From NCBI GenBank assembly GCA_963790435.1, contig CAWBOI010000007.1:3807-67806 (forward strand): a DNA stretch of 64,000 nucleotides. The letters are read 5' to 3'. The notes beneath the pieces were generated by a model, which made no database searches, had not been told where the DNA came from, and saw only the letters and a list, made by a program, of their open reading frames with translations. Position numbers and translations under genes: made by a program. This document shows positions 34,746-43,580 of this stretch, piece after piece (position 1 is the stretch's first letter; every line of letters starts with the position of its first letter). Source of the stretch: Ilyomonas sp963790435. GTDB taxonomy: Bacteria > Bacteroidota > Bacteroidia > Chitinophagales > Chitinophagaceae.

Positions 34746-36290
34746 TTAATTAACGGCTTTGAGTTTGCGAACTGAAAGCCATCCCAAAACTTTGTTTTTG
34801 GTTTCTTTTAGCATGGTGCGCACTTCTCCATCAATTGCCAATAAAAACAGGAGAAAAAAAACAGAGAAAAGAGTGCAATCAACCAATAGCTTACTGAAGT
34901 ACATGGTGGGCGATAGCAGCCTGTTAGTAAGTACTTTGCAACCCCAGATAACCAATGCGCTAACCGATATGATGATTGCCCAAAGCGTAAGCGAACGCCG
35001 TATCATATCGCCGGAGAAATAGCCCATGCGATATACTTTGTAAGGGAAATAAAAGAAGTCGGCAATCAACATTAATGTGAGCGACACAACGAGCGTTCCC
35101 ATAATGCCATAATATCGCGCAGCAAAATAAAGAAGCACACCATAAATCAAATTGCGCACAATATTAAACTGACTGTTCTTTTTTATATCCCCCAAAGCAT
35201 ATCCCACATTACTCATAAAATAGGCAATGAGGGTAAGAAAGTTATAAACCACCAGCATGTACAAAATGGTATCGCCAATGTAAGTGCCTTTGCCTGCCCA
35301 AAGTGTAATTAAATTGCTGTAAGTAAGGATAAAAATAAGCCCTAAAAAAAGAGCCGAATAACTGTAAAACTTAAACTGTTTGTACACCAGATTATTGATA
35401 AATTTTTTGTCGTCCATGCCTACCGCATGAGAGATGGTAGGCATAAGCGCAACCGAATGCCTGCCCACCAAAGTACCGGCTAAGTTCATCGGACGTTTAT
35501 TGATCTCGTACATCGTAATCATGCTTGGCGGAATGAAGCGGGCAAGTACCAGCATGTCAACGCTGTACGACAAACCGGAGATGATTTTGGAAGCTGAGGT
35601 AAAAGAAAATATTCTGATAAACTGCTTAAAATGTGTGCGCTCCCAAATAACAGGAATGTACTGGCGCTTTAGCAAACGCAGCATGGAAATAATGTTATAA
35701 CCATTGATGAATAAAGCCCGCGCAAGGTTGGCAATGGCGATTGACATCACTCCAAAACCGGCGTACAAAAAGGCAAGGTTGACAAACAAAAAAAGGAAGT
35801 TTGCGGATAACGATGAGATGGCAACATGCGCCGAATTTTGCAAGCCCTGATTGATACCCGACAACGTAAACGACACCAGCGACATGCCCGTTGAAATAAT
35901 GGTTATCATCAGTGCGGCAGCAAGATGCGGATACTGCGTAACATCCTTATTAATGATATGCCCGATGGAGAAAAAACAGCCAAAACCAAACAATATCGCT
36001 ATTAAAACAATGAACCCTGACGCTACAAACCCGGAGCCTATCGAACGGCTGATTTCACCGTATTGTTTTCTGCCTAAGTATTCGGCGATGTTTTGTTGCA
36101 GCACTTCGCCAACGCCGGGGTCGGCAAGTGTCATCCAGTTCAAAACGGAGCTGGTGGCAAGCCACACACCAAGTGTTGTGGCATCAATATTTCTTACATA
36201 CAGTGGAAGCAGCAGGATGGAGTTGAACATATTGGTCAGCACCCAGCCATATTGAAAAATAAAATTCCACCGCAATACTTTTTTGTCCAT
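34746..36290 (-). CDS. Polysaccharide flippase (Wzx/MATE-like)
   Basis: Inner-membrane protein of 514 residues with about 12-14 hydrophobic helices. The start MDKKVLRWNFIFQYGWVLTN and segments such as IAEYLGRKQYGEISRSIGS and ALMPTISHAVG resemble Wzx-type polysaccharide exporters of the MATE superfamily. It would flip lipid-linked oligosaccharides to the periplasmic side. It lies between two paralogous glycosyltransferase genes and close to a GT4 and a deacetylase, which supports a role in capsule or O-antigen-like polymer export. Substrate not inferable. Confidence 0.85.
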   Translation of the reverse strand: MDKKVLRWNFIFQYGWVLTNMFNSILLLPLYVRNIDATTLGVWLATSSVLNWMTLADPGVGEVLQQNIAEYLGRKQYGEISRSIGSGFVASGFIVLIAILFGFGCFFSIGHIINKDVTQYPHLAAALMITIISTGMSLVSFTLSGINQGLQNSAHVAISSLSANFLFLFVNLAFLYAGFGVMSIAIANLARALFINGYNIISMLRLLKRQYIPVIWERTHFKQFIRIFSFTSASKIISGLSYSVDMLVLARFIPPSMITMYEINKRPMNLAGTLVGRHSVALMPTISHAVGMDDKKFINNLVYKQFKFYSYSALFLGLIFILTYSNLITLWAGKGTYIGDTILYMLVVYNFLTLIAYFMSNVGYALGDIKKNSQFNIVRNLIYGVLLYFAARYYGIMGTLVVSLTLMLIADFFYFPYKVYRMGYFSGDMIRRSLTLWAIIISVSALVIWGCKVLTNRLLSPTMYFSKLLVDCTLFSVFFLLFLLAIDGEVRTMLKETKNKVLGWLSVRKLKAVN

Positions 36291-36519
36291 TGAATAATTC
36301 GCTTCTTAAGCTATGTTTTGGTGTTTAGAAGTTGATTTTTAATCGCCGCAAAAATACTTCTAAAGAAATAATTTTATGATTGATGGCTTGTTTTCATTCA
36401 TTTCTTTACAAAAACTTATCAACCCTTGTTTATTTAAAAATAGTGCAAAAACAAACGTCAATCACTTGCCGTATTCATTATACGAAGTGAGAACGATTGT
36501 TGGTTCTGTATAAAAATTG
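36291..36519. other. Intergenic region between flippase and paralog B
   Basis: AT-rich, about 229 bases, without a gene. Holds one copy of GCAAAAACAAA at 36445-36455, and GAACGATTG near 36491, which is a weak partial match to the LacI operator and is probably chance. Confidence 0.5.
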
Positions 36520-37413
36520 TTACAAAACCAAACTCCTTTTTTCTGCAACGCCTTCTCTCTGTTCTTTAAAAAATGTTCGGATGTCATTTTCATTTTTATC
36601 GTTCCAATATCTTACCGAATGAATGATTTTTTTGTTATCAGCTATTAATTGTTCGGGCGAAACGGGCAAGCCTTTCCAGGCACAACCAAACGGTTGGTTT
36701 TCGCCCGATAAACTTTTTAATGTAAAATGGAAAGCTTTTGCCAGCAAGGAAAACAAATGGTCTTCACCCAAATTTAAAGAACGGAATGTATAATTGGGAA
36801 GCAAACCATTGTTGTATAAACAAACGAGGAATGCTTCACCCATAAAATAAGCACCGCCAAACACACTTTCGCCCGTTGCGTAACCATTTCCTACTGCTTT
36901 TTTATATAGCTTGATGAGTTGCCAGTTGGCAATGGGCCGCCTGAAAAATTTCCAGGTTTGTGTGCCGTTGATGATGCGTTGTTTAGGCCAATTTAAATTC
37001 CAGGGTTTGCCCCAATAGTCGGTTGGATATTGTCCTGCGATGCCCGCATTCCGTTCTTTCTCAAACAAGGCAATGGCTTCCCTTTCAGGTGCTTCGCCAA
37101 TGATGAGCGCATCAGTATCTAACTTTAATAATGCTTTAAAATGATAGTGTTCAACCGTATAACGAAATGCTAATGATAGCGTGATGTACAAACCTGCCCA
37201 ACCACCCATGGCTTTTCCAGTTGTGATGACATCAGCCTTTGGGAACTTTGTTTTTAGCTCTTTTCCAATGCCTTGCTGCGAATCATCGGCAAAAATAATT
37301 TGATAAGAAGATCGGGTGTAATGATGATAACTGGCAACCGTATCTTCAATAAAAGAAACAGAACTGCCGGGACCTACAGGAACCACAACTACAACATCAA
37401 ACTGGGCTTTCAT
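36520..37413 (-). CDS. GT-A type glycosyltransferase, paralog B
   Basis: 297-residue paralog of the 33698-34588 product. It starts MKAQFDVVVVVPVGPGSSVS; the longer frame to 37509 adds 32 residues without family resemblance, so ATG 37413 is used. Conserved with paralog A are IIFADDSQQGIGKE, LKLDTDALIIGEAPEREAIA, GYATGESVFGGAYFMGEAF and CAWKGLPVSPEQLIADNKK. The two proteins align nearly end to end, indicating tandem duplication with the flippase gene between them. Role in the same polysaccharide pathway is inferred. Confidence 0.72.
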   Translation of the reverse strand: MKAQFDVVVVVPVGPGSSVSFIEDTVASYHHYTRSSYQIIFADDSQQGIGKELKTKFPKADVITTGKAMGGWAGLYITLSLAFRYTVEHYHFKALLKLDTDALIIGEAPEREAIALFEKERNAGIAGQYPTDYWGKPWNLNWPKQRIINGTQTWKFFRRPIANWQLIKLYKKAVGNGYATGESVFGGAYFMGEAFLVCLYNNGLLPNYTFRSLNLGEDHLFSLLAKAFHFTLKSLSGENQPFGCAWKGLPVSPEQLIADNKKIIHSVRYWNDKNENDIRTFFKEQREGVAEKRSLVL

Positions 37414-37560
37414 TGTTACGGGTTTGCATGGTTGCAGAAAGCCGGTGTTTGAAAATTGCACAAAACCAAAAGCATAACATTTCTTTCTGCCAATAAAGGT
37501 TGGCATCAATCATCAATAATTATGCCTTTGCAGAAAATAGTTGATAGAAAGACCACATCG

Positions 37561-37813
37561 CGTCATTCCGCCCCAACAGTATTGTTGGTGCCCTCAACAC
37601 GAACTCACACATTCATCGTAACTGCGAGGGCTTTGTGCGGAATCTGCTCTTATAAATTTGAACAAGCTAATGTGATGTAAACTTGCTTTACTTACTTAAT
37701 CATCTTCATTACGCAATCATCAGACCTGCCTGTCCGGTAGGCAGGTTCCGCACAAATCCGCTTGCAAGATGTTCAAGCTATATAGACGATGCAGCGGCAA
37801 TTGCGGAATGACG
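37561..37813. repeat. Palindromic interspersed element, copy 2 (253 bp)
   Basis: Bounded by CGTCATTCCGC (37561-37571) and GCGGAATGACG (37803-37813). The 25-base stretch starting GAGGGCTTTGTGCGGAATCT at 37626-37650 and its flank match the complement of the right arm of the copy at 12881-13097, so this copy is inverted relative to it. A hairpin ACCTGCC/GGCAGGT (37724-37746) interrupts the right half and disrupts the internal symmetry. No reading frame inside. Confidence 0.8.
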
Positions 37814-37850
37814 CCCACCACTTTGAAACGAAAACAAGATTAAATACTAT

Positions 37851-38234
37851 CTACTCAAAATCTTTCGCATTGCTGCCAATGTATAGCGCGAAAGCCGCAA
37901 GGGCAGTGTCTTTGAGCAGGTTTACCAATTCTAATTGCTTTACTTCGGCACTACCGGCATTCAATACGTTGGGCAAGTGAATGGCAAGGATAAAAATAAG
38001 AAGCAGCAACGCCAGCAGATAAGCTGCCAGCCGCACTTGTTTGTGAACAATAAAAGCGATAGCTGCCAAAATAAAAGCGGCTCCCGCTAAGTAAACCCAT
38101 AGTTTACCACCAGGCAGGAAAGCAGGCACATAAGCCGACAGATTTTCCGGTGCCATAAAATGATAAATACCAAATACAATTAGCACAATGCCAAGTATAA
38201 TCACGGCTATGCGCGACATGAGTGGGTGTGTCAT
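37851..38234 (-). CDS. DoxX-like small membrane protein
   Basis: 127 residues with four probable membrane helices: VIILGIVLIVFGIYHFMAPE, LWVYLAGAAFILAAIAFIVH, LAAYLLALLLLIFILAIHLP and the C-terminal TALAAFALYIGS. The helix order and the NLSAYVPAFLPGG loop resemble DoxX-family proteins, which are inner-membrane proteins often of unknown role. Upstream is the palindromic element; downstream, on the same strand, nothing is coupled. Family call is moderate; function is unknown. Confidence 0.72.
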   Translation of the reverse strand: MTHPLMSRIAVIILGIVLIVFGIYHFMAPENLSAYVPAFLPGGKLWVYLAGAAFILAAIAFIVHKQVRLAAYLLALLLLIFILAIHLPNVLNAGSAEVKQLELVNLLKDTALAAFALYIGSNAKDFE

Positions 38235-38332
38235 AAGGCAAGATTTTTAGAAAGAGTAAGGTAGCAACTTTTTACAGCACCGTGAAAATTTTTAGGTAAA
38301 CAGGAAATGCCGTTTATAAAAAGTGAGCCAAT

Positions 38333-39784
38333 CTATATCACCATCAAATCAACAAACTCATTCACCGGAATGTTCATCAGTTTATCGCTGTCCAATGCTA
38401 CATCTGCAATGGCTTTTTGTTTTTTTGCAGAGAATATCCTTGCCAGATTAATTTTGAATTTTTGAATCAACAACGGAATGCCTTCTTCTCTTCTTCGTTT
38501 GTGCCCGATAGGATATTCTACCAACACTTCATCCCAAACCGTTCCATCGTTTAAGGTGATGGTTAACGCATTGGCAATGGAACGTTTATCAGGGTCGAGA
38601 TAATCTTTTGTAAACTGCGCTACTTCTTCGGTTTCCATTTTGCTGCGCAATTCATCAATGCGGCTATCCTTTGCAATATCATCTTCATAATCGGACGCCG
38701 TTAATCTTCCAAACAACAAAGGCACTGCAATCATGTACTGAATGCAATGGTCGCGGTCGGCAGGGTTGTGCAGGGGTCCTTGTTTATCTATAATTCGTAT
38801 CGCTGCTTCATGTGTGCGAATACGGATGTGCTTAATGTCGTCAGCCGTTTTGTTTTCGCTCAATAATTTGTTGTATAAAATCATCGCTGCTTCCACTGCG
38901 GTTTGAGAATGAAATTCTGCCGGATAAGAAATTTTAAACAACACATGCTCCATCACATACGAGCCGTACTCGCGTTGAAACGCAAAGGATTTACCATGAA
39001 AAGAAACATCATAAAAGCCCCATATTTTAGCAGACAAAACAGAAGGATAACCCATCTCGCCCGTTTGTGCAATCAAAGCCAAACGAACACCACGCGAAGT
39101 GGCATCTCCGGCAGCCCATGACTTCCGACTGCCTGTGTTCGGCGCATGACGATAGGTGCGCAAATTCTGACCATCCACAAACACTAACGAGATCGCATTG
39201 ATTAATTCCTCTCTTGTTAAATGGATCAATTTTCCAACTACGGCTGTGGTTGCAAGCTTCACTAAAATCACATGGTCTAAACCCACGCGGTTGAATGAAT
39301 TCTCCAATGCCATTACGCCCTGAATTTCGTGCGCGCGAATCATGGCATCTAAAATATCTTTTACTAATAATGGCTTTTTGCCTCCTGCAACCGCCGTGCG
39401 TGACAACCAATCGGCAACAGATAGAATACCACCCAAATTATCGGATGGATGTCCCCATTCGGCAGCCAACCAGGTATCGTTAAAATCAAGCCAGCGAATG
39501 ATGGCACCAATGTTAAACGCTGCCTGCACTGGATCGAGTTGGTATGAAGTGCCAGGCACTTTTGCACCATTGGGAACAATGGTTCCCGGCACTACCGGAC
39601 CCAATAATTTGGTACAAGCTGGATACGTTAAGGCTTCAAAGCCGCAGCCTAAAGTATCGAGCAAACAATACTGCGCCGTGCGCCATGCAGCTTCGCTTTT
39701 GATTTCATAATTCAAAACATAATCAACAATATCGGTAATGACTTTATCGGTTGGCGGCGTTTCGTTGGAGATGTATGATGACAT
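38333..39784 (-). CDS. MmgE/PrpD family protein
   Basis: 483 residues of the MmgE/PrpD fold, which includes 2-methylcitrate dehydratase and cis-aconitate decarboxylase. Visible family segments are QYCLLDTLGCGFEALTYP near the N-terminus, AAFNIGAIIRWLDFNDTWLA with the active-site-region Asp/Asn, EWGHPSDNLGGILSVADW, and GVMALENSFNRVG. Start ATG 39784 (MSSYISNETPP) is preferred over a nine-residue longer frame. No other methylcitrate-cycle genes are adjacent, so the substrate is uncertain; a dehydratase acting on a tricarboxylate is the reasonable guess. Confidence 0.88.
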   Translation of the reverse strand: MSSYISNETPPTDKVITDIVDYVLNYEIKSEAAWRTAQYCLLDTLGCGFEALTYPACTKLLGPVVPGTIVPNGAKVPGTSYQLDPVQAAFNIGAIIRWLDFNDTWLAAEWGHPSDNLGGILSVADWLSRTAVAGGKKPLLVKDILDAMIRAHEIQGVMALENSFNRVGLDHVILVKLATTAVVGKLIHLTREELINAISLVFVDGQNLRTYRHAPNTGSRKSWAAGDATSRGVRLALIAQTGEMGYPSVLSAKIWGFYDVSFHGKSFAFQREYGSYVMEHVLFKISYPAEFHSQTAVEAAMILYNKLLSENKTADDIKHIRIRTHEAAIRIIDKQGPLHNPADRDHCIQYMIAVPLLFGRLTASDYEDDIAKDSRIDELRSKMETEEVAQFTKDYLDPDKRSIANALTITLNDGTVWDEVLVEYPIGHKRRREEGIPLLIQKFKINLARIFSAKKQKAIADVALDSDKLMNIPVNEFVDLMVI

Positions 39785-39878
39785 AATTTTATGTGCTGCG
39801 CAAATAAACAATGATATAACGGAGGAAGGAATAATTATTTACTCCTTCGTATTCATAAAAAATGTATAGATGAGATAA

Positions 39879-40673
39879 TCAAATATAGTTCGCATCATCC
39901 TTTTTTTCAAGCTCTACATAAAATTCTAAGCTACCAAAAGGCGTAGACTGCAGTTTGTTAATTGTAAAATCAATATAACCCAATTGATGTAAAAGACCAA
40001 TGATATTTGAAAACGATTTTGGCGTGAAATACCAGGAGTGAACGTCTACATAGTCATTTTCCATATATTCCGTCAGAGCATTTTTAATTTTAGAAGGAAT
40101 ATCAGCCTTAAGTTTATGACTTCCTATCCAATGTTTAAAAGCATTATTATGGGTAGGTAAGGCTCTGTGTTCGATTACACTTTTTACTGAAGTCTTTATT
40201 GGCTTCACAATGTTAGAAGTATGATAACATCAGCAATTGATGTATATAACGCGATCAAAGAAAGTAACGGTTATAGAACATGAAATAGACTTCCGCATGC
40301 ATTGAATAGGCTTACTTATTGTTTGCAAGTGATCAATCAAATCTAACTGATGTTCAACAGCATGGCTGCTAACGATAGCATCGAATGTTTCGTTGATAAT
40401 AGACAAGTCTCCCGTAGGAGATACATAATCAATGTAAGGTATCTTCTCGATGCTTATCTTTTCATCAATTCGCCTGGCTCGTTTTATAAGGCTTTCTTTA
40501 TTCAGGATGTCAAAATACTTTACTTTATTTCCGATACAAATCGGGCTATAAAATGGTCCTATTTCTAATATAGAAATGTTTGTAGGTAAGGTTTTTACAA
40601 AACGCTTTCTCCATAGAAATGGAATTCCACTTAACTTATTAATTATGTTATTCTTTGTTTTTTTAAGTCCCAT
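39879..40673 (-). pseudogene. Decayed SAM-dependent methyltransferase
   Basis: About 264 codons if intact. The N-terminal piece (40230-40673) has the SAM-binding start ILEIGPFYSPICIG and DAIVSSHAVEHQLDLIDHL; the C-terminal piece (39879-40208) has DVHSWYFTPKSFSNIIGLL and GSLEFYVELEKK, the typical ends of one family of methyltransferases. Between them (about 40210-40310) the expected RYxFD and TSIADVI stretches appear in different frames, with a stop, implying at least three indels. The segment is AT-rich compared with its neighbours, which suggests transfer followed by decay. Confidence 0.78.
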
Positions 40674-40730
40674 AATTATGCTTCCTGAATTCGGTTGATA
40701 AATAGTAAGTATATAATAATTCTGTAGTTA

Positions 40731-41228
40731 CTAATATAATTGTGATGAACAATTAAGAGTACACAAACATTCTTTTTCTTTAACAACTAATGTTTCCACA
40801 GCCTGTATTGCTTTTACCATAATTTCCAAATCATAAATTCCACGAATGCCGCTAAAGCCAACTGATAGTTTTGTGCCGTCCTTCAGGGTTAAAGGCTGAC
40901 CACCTTCCCAGCCAATGAAATCGGGCACTTCAATGCCGAAATCTTCTACTTCATTATTAAAAAATTTCTTTTCAAATTCTCCTGTTTTCATACCTGTAAT
41001 CCATACCTGGCTTGCTTTTGTCCATGCTACGCGAAACGATTCGCGTGCCCTCACTTTATTCGTTCCATACAGTTTACCAAAAATTCTTCCCTCAGCATCA
41101 ATAATGCACGCAGCGCAGTTGCCATTTGCAATGCGTTCATCTTCAGGGTTCTTCATGTAAAGAGGAATGAGCTTTTCAACTTCACTAAATACATCATTTA
41201 CAAAACCGGCTATATTTTGCTGCAGCAT
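40731..41228 (-). CDS. GlcG/HbpS-type protein (DUF336 fold)
   Basis: 165-residue soluble protein of the GlcG/HbpS family, which binds heme or small molecules in some members. Visible features: an N-terminal helix (IAGFVNDVFSEVEKLIPLY), CAACIIDAEGRIFGKLYGTN corresponding to the family's central strands, and ESFRVAWTKASQVWITGMKTGEF resembling the RAxxSA/T segment that lines the ligand pocket. The C-terminus holds an unusual Cys-rich tail (KEKECLCTLNCSSQLY). No signal peptide. No clear operon partner; role unknown. Confidence 0.72.
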   Translation of the reverse strand: MLQQNIAGFVNDVFSEVEKLIPLYMKNPEDERIANGNCAACIIDAEGRIFGKLYGTNKVRARESFRVAWTKASQVWITGMKTGEFEKKFFNNEVEDFGIEVPDFIGWEGGQPLTLKDGTKLSVGFSGIRGIYDLEIMVKAIQAVETLVVKEKECLCTLNCSSQLY

Positions 41229-41342
41229 AGCGTTACACTTTAGGATGCTGCAATGTACAATGTTGTAAGTTTCTATTCTTTGTGAAGAGCAATCTTTTTT
41301 GTTTGGAAGAGAAGATAAAGCAACTAAAGAATTATTTTCTTC

Positions 41343-41782
41343 TTACCATTTTATCGCCTGAAACGTGATGCTTTGTTTTTGCCGATAAGTTACTTTCTTC
41401 CCGTTCATGATAGCAGGTATCCAAGTAGGACTTTTAGTAATAACACGAATGGCTTCGGCAGCCAACTTTGGATGCACTTCGTCTGCATTGTCAACCTTTA
41501 CTTCGGTTACAGCGCCATTGTATCAACCAAAAAACTAACTTTTGCTACCTGACTTGCTGACGTTTCATTTTTAGGAATGTTGACGTATTTCTGTCCCAAC
41601 TTTCCATTGATATTGTTTTGTAAAAATTGAACCCATGCGTTCATGCCGCCAGAAAATTGGGCTGGAGTAAGCGTGCTGAAAAAAATTGAATCTTGTTTTG
41701 TTTTTACTATTTGAGCCGTTGCAAAATGATGTAAAAACAAAGCAAAAACAAAAAGGGACAATGGTTTTGTTATCCTGTTCAT
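41343..41782 (-). pseudogene. TonB C-terminal-domain protein with a single-base frameshift
   Basis: Signal peptide MNRITKPLSLFVFALFLHHFATAQ is followed by about 65 residues ending VSFLVDTMAL at a stop at 41507. One added A at the A-pair near 41518-41519 restores VDTNGAVTEVKV and continues in frame through EAIRVITKSPTWIPAI to a stop at 41343, giving 146 residues with a TonB-type C-terminal domain. Without the shift this is a normal small exported TonB-domain protein; with it the product is truncated. Genuine mutation and sequence error are both possible. Confidence 0.78.
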
Positions 41783-41831
41783 AAGCAGTGATTGAATTTA
41801 GTTGAATAGAAACGAATGTAGCGATTGGATG

Positions 41832-42560
41832 TTATGTTTTTTGAGGAAAAAATGCGGCTGTCAAAATCAATCCTATCATTCCACTTGCTATTGCTGTTAC
41901 TACAATGTTTCCGTAAGTTTTATAATCAAAGTTTACAATCAATCTTATTACTATAACAGCTAAAGCAATTAAGGCAATTAAAAACCAAAACGGCAAGATT
42001 GATTTTTGTTTTACCGCAATTTTATATTGAGGCAGTTGAAGCAAAACATAAACAATAATCAACTCACCAATAACTGTACTTGCATGTTGTAGCAGTTTAT
42101 AAAGTAGAATATTGTTTTTACCAAAAGCAATTGTTTTTTTAAGCACGTCAAATGATTCTACAAACTGTCCTTTTTCATGTGTGAAGCCATCCCAAAGAAT
42201 ATGAGTTGTAATGCCTACAATGCCTGAAACAGTTACAATGAAAAAGTTACGCTGAAAGTATTTTGTCCAACCAAAATTTTTATAGATGAGCAATCTCTTT
42301 TGTAAGAAAGCCGGCAAGTTATCAAGTAAGGTATCGCGTACTATCAAATGATATAAAAACGCAACAATGATGGTTAACGGCAAATCAAACCAAAACAAAC
42401 CTGCCCATGTATGACTATAAATACTTTCAACTTTCATCCGTAAAAAATATTCAAAATCTGGCGCTAAGCTACCGATCATAAGTCCGGTTACAGAAATCCA
42501 TCGTTTAGGCAAATGAGTGAATGGAAGAACGGCTGCCGGATGTGAGAAAGTAAAAGGCAT
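41832..42560 (-). CDS. DUF4184-family membrane protein
   Basis: 242-residue inner-membrane protein. It opens MPFTFSHPAAVLPF, the DUF4184 signature, followed by GLMIGSLAPDFEYFLRM with a conserved Asp and by helices LTIIVAFLYHLIV, IVTVSGIVGITTHILWDGFTH, IGELIIVYVLLQLPQ, and a C-terminal pair of hydrophobic stretches. The PDFEYF and HILWDGFTH motifs carry acidic/His residues as in metal-dependent hydrolase-like membrane proteins. Function is not established. Confidence 0.85.
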   Translation of the reverse strand: MPFTFSHPAAVLPFTHLPKRWISVTGLMIGSLAPDFEYFLRMKVESIYSHTWAGLFWFDLPLTIIVAFLYHLIVRDTLLDNLPAFLQKRLLIYKNFGWTKYFQRNFFIVTVSGIVGITTHILWDGFTHEKGQFVESFDVLKKTIAFGKNNILLYKLLQHASTVIGELIIVYVLLQLPQYKIAVKQKSILPFWFLIALIALAVIVIRLIVNFDYKTYGNIVVTAIASGMIGLILTAAFFPQKT

Positions 42561-42597
42561 ATTGTTTTGTTACATGAAAAATTTGAATGTTCTTATC

Positions 42598-43362
42598 TCA
42601 CTTCCTCCCCGTTGCTGCCCAAAAAATACCTGCATATACATGATTTAAAAAAGCATCATTGCTAAAGTCAGATGGCATGTGCCCGAGCGCAGTATAAAAA
42701 GCACGTCCGCCATCATAATTGTGATACCAGGCGATGGGATGAAACTTGCCCATGCCTTCACCTTTCTTGGTTCCCCAATCAGTTTTGGGATTGTAAGACG
42801 TTTCATCAACGGCTAAGATGTAATTTAAGCCGGTTGTGGTTTCGGGGCTGAATTGATACCATTCATCCGTCCACAATTTATTGTTGGCAAAGCCCTGCAA
42901 GCCGGGAAAATTAGTGTCGAGAACAGTGAGTTTTGCTGTTTGAATGGTAGGATGAATGTAAAACATTCTGCCTACCATTTTGGTGTACCAATCCCAATCG
43001 TATTCGGTGTCGGAGGCGCTGTGAATGCCAACAAAGCCTCTGCCTTTTTCAATAAAACGTTCCATTACTTTTTGCTGCGCCGAATCGAAAATATCACCTG
43101 TGGTATTTAAGAAAACAACAGCCGCATATTGATCTAAGTTTTTATCGGTAATGCCGTTGGGATCCTGCAATAAATCAACATCGAAAAACTGTTTTCTACC
43201 TAATTCTTGCAAGGCAAGCACACCTGCGTGGATTGATTCGTGATGCCAGCCGCGCGTGGTAGTTACCAACAACACTTTAAATTGTTTTCCTTGTGCAGAT
43301 AAATAAGTGCAAAAACAAAGATTCAGTAATAACAGAATGAAACAAAATCGTATGGCTTTCAT
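42598..43362 (-). CDS. ThuA-like exported protein
   Basis: 254-residue protein with signal peptide (IRFCFILLLLNLCFCTYLSAQ) and a ThuA/trehalose-utilisation-type glutamine-amidotransferase-like fold: VLLVTTTRGWHHESIHAGV, DQYAAVVFLNTTGDIFD, GRGFVGIHSASDTEYDW, and AWYHNYDGGRAFYTALGHMP. The family is common in Bacteroidota beside oxidoreductases and DUF1080 proteins; two of those occur at 50.4-52.8 kb here. The protein appears periplasmic. Biochemical activity is not established. Confidence 0.88.
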   Translation of the reverse strand: MKAIRFCFILLLLNLCFCTYLSAQGKQFKVLLVTTTRGWHHESIHAGVLALQELGRKQFFDVDLLQDPNGITDKNLDQYAAVVFLNTTGDIFDSAQQKVMERFIEKGRGFVGIHSASDTEYDWDWYTKMVGRMFYIHPTIQTAKLTVLDTNFPGLQGFANNKLWTDEWYQFSPETTTGLNYILAVDETSYNPKTDWGTKKGEGMGKFHPIAWYHNYDGGRAFYTALGHMPSDFSNDAFLNHVYAGIFWAATGRK

Positions 43363-43580
43363 GTTGGATGGTTTGATTGGATAAAAATAAGTAAATCCTG
43401 CAAGCGCATCTTATGCAATGCAGTTCTTTCAGTAAAAAAGAATGTTGTTGTTTTCTTTCCTGTAAAAATAGATGTTGCCTCCTTTTTCTTTTTTTCGATT
43501 CATGCAAAGGGCTGTTCAAAAAAACGAATCCATATTCTTTACGACAGCCCATTTATTTTTCATCATAAAAACAGAACCGT

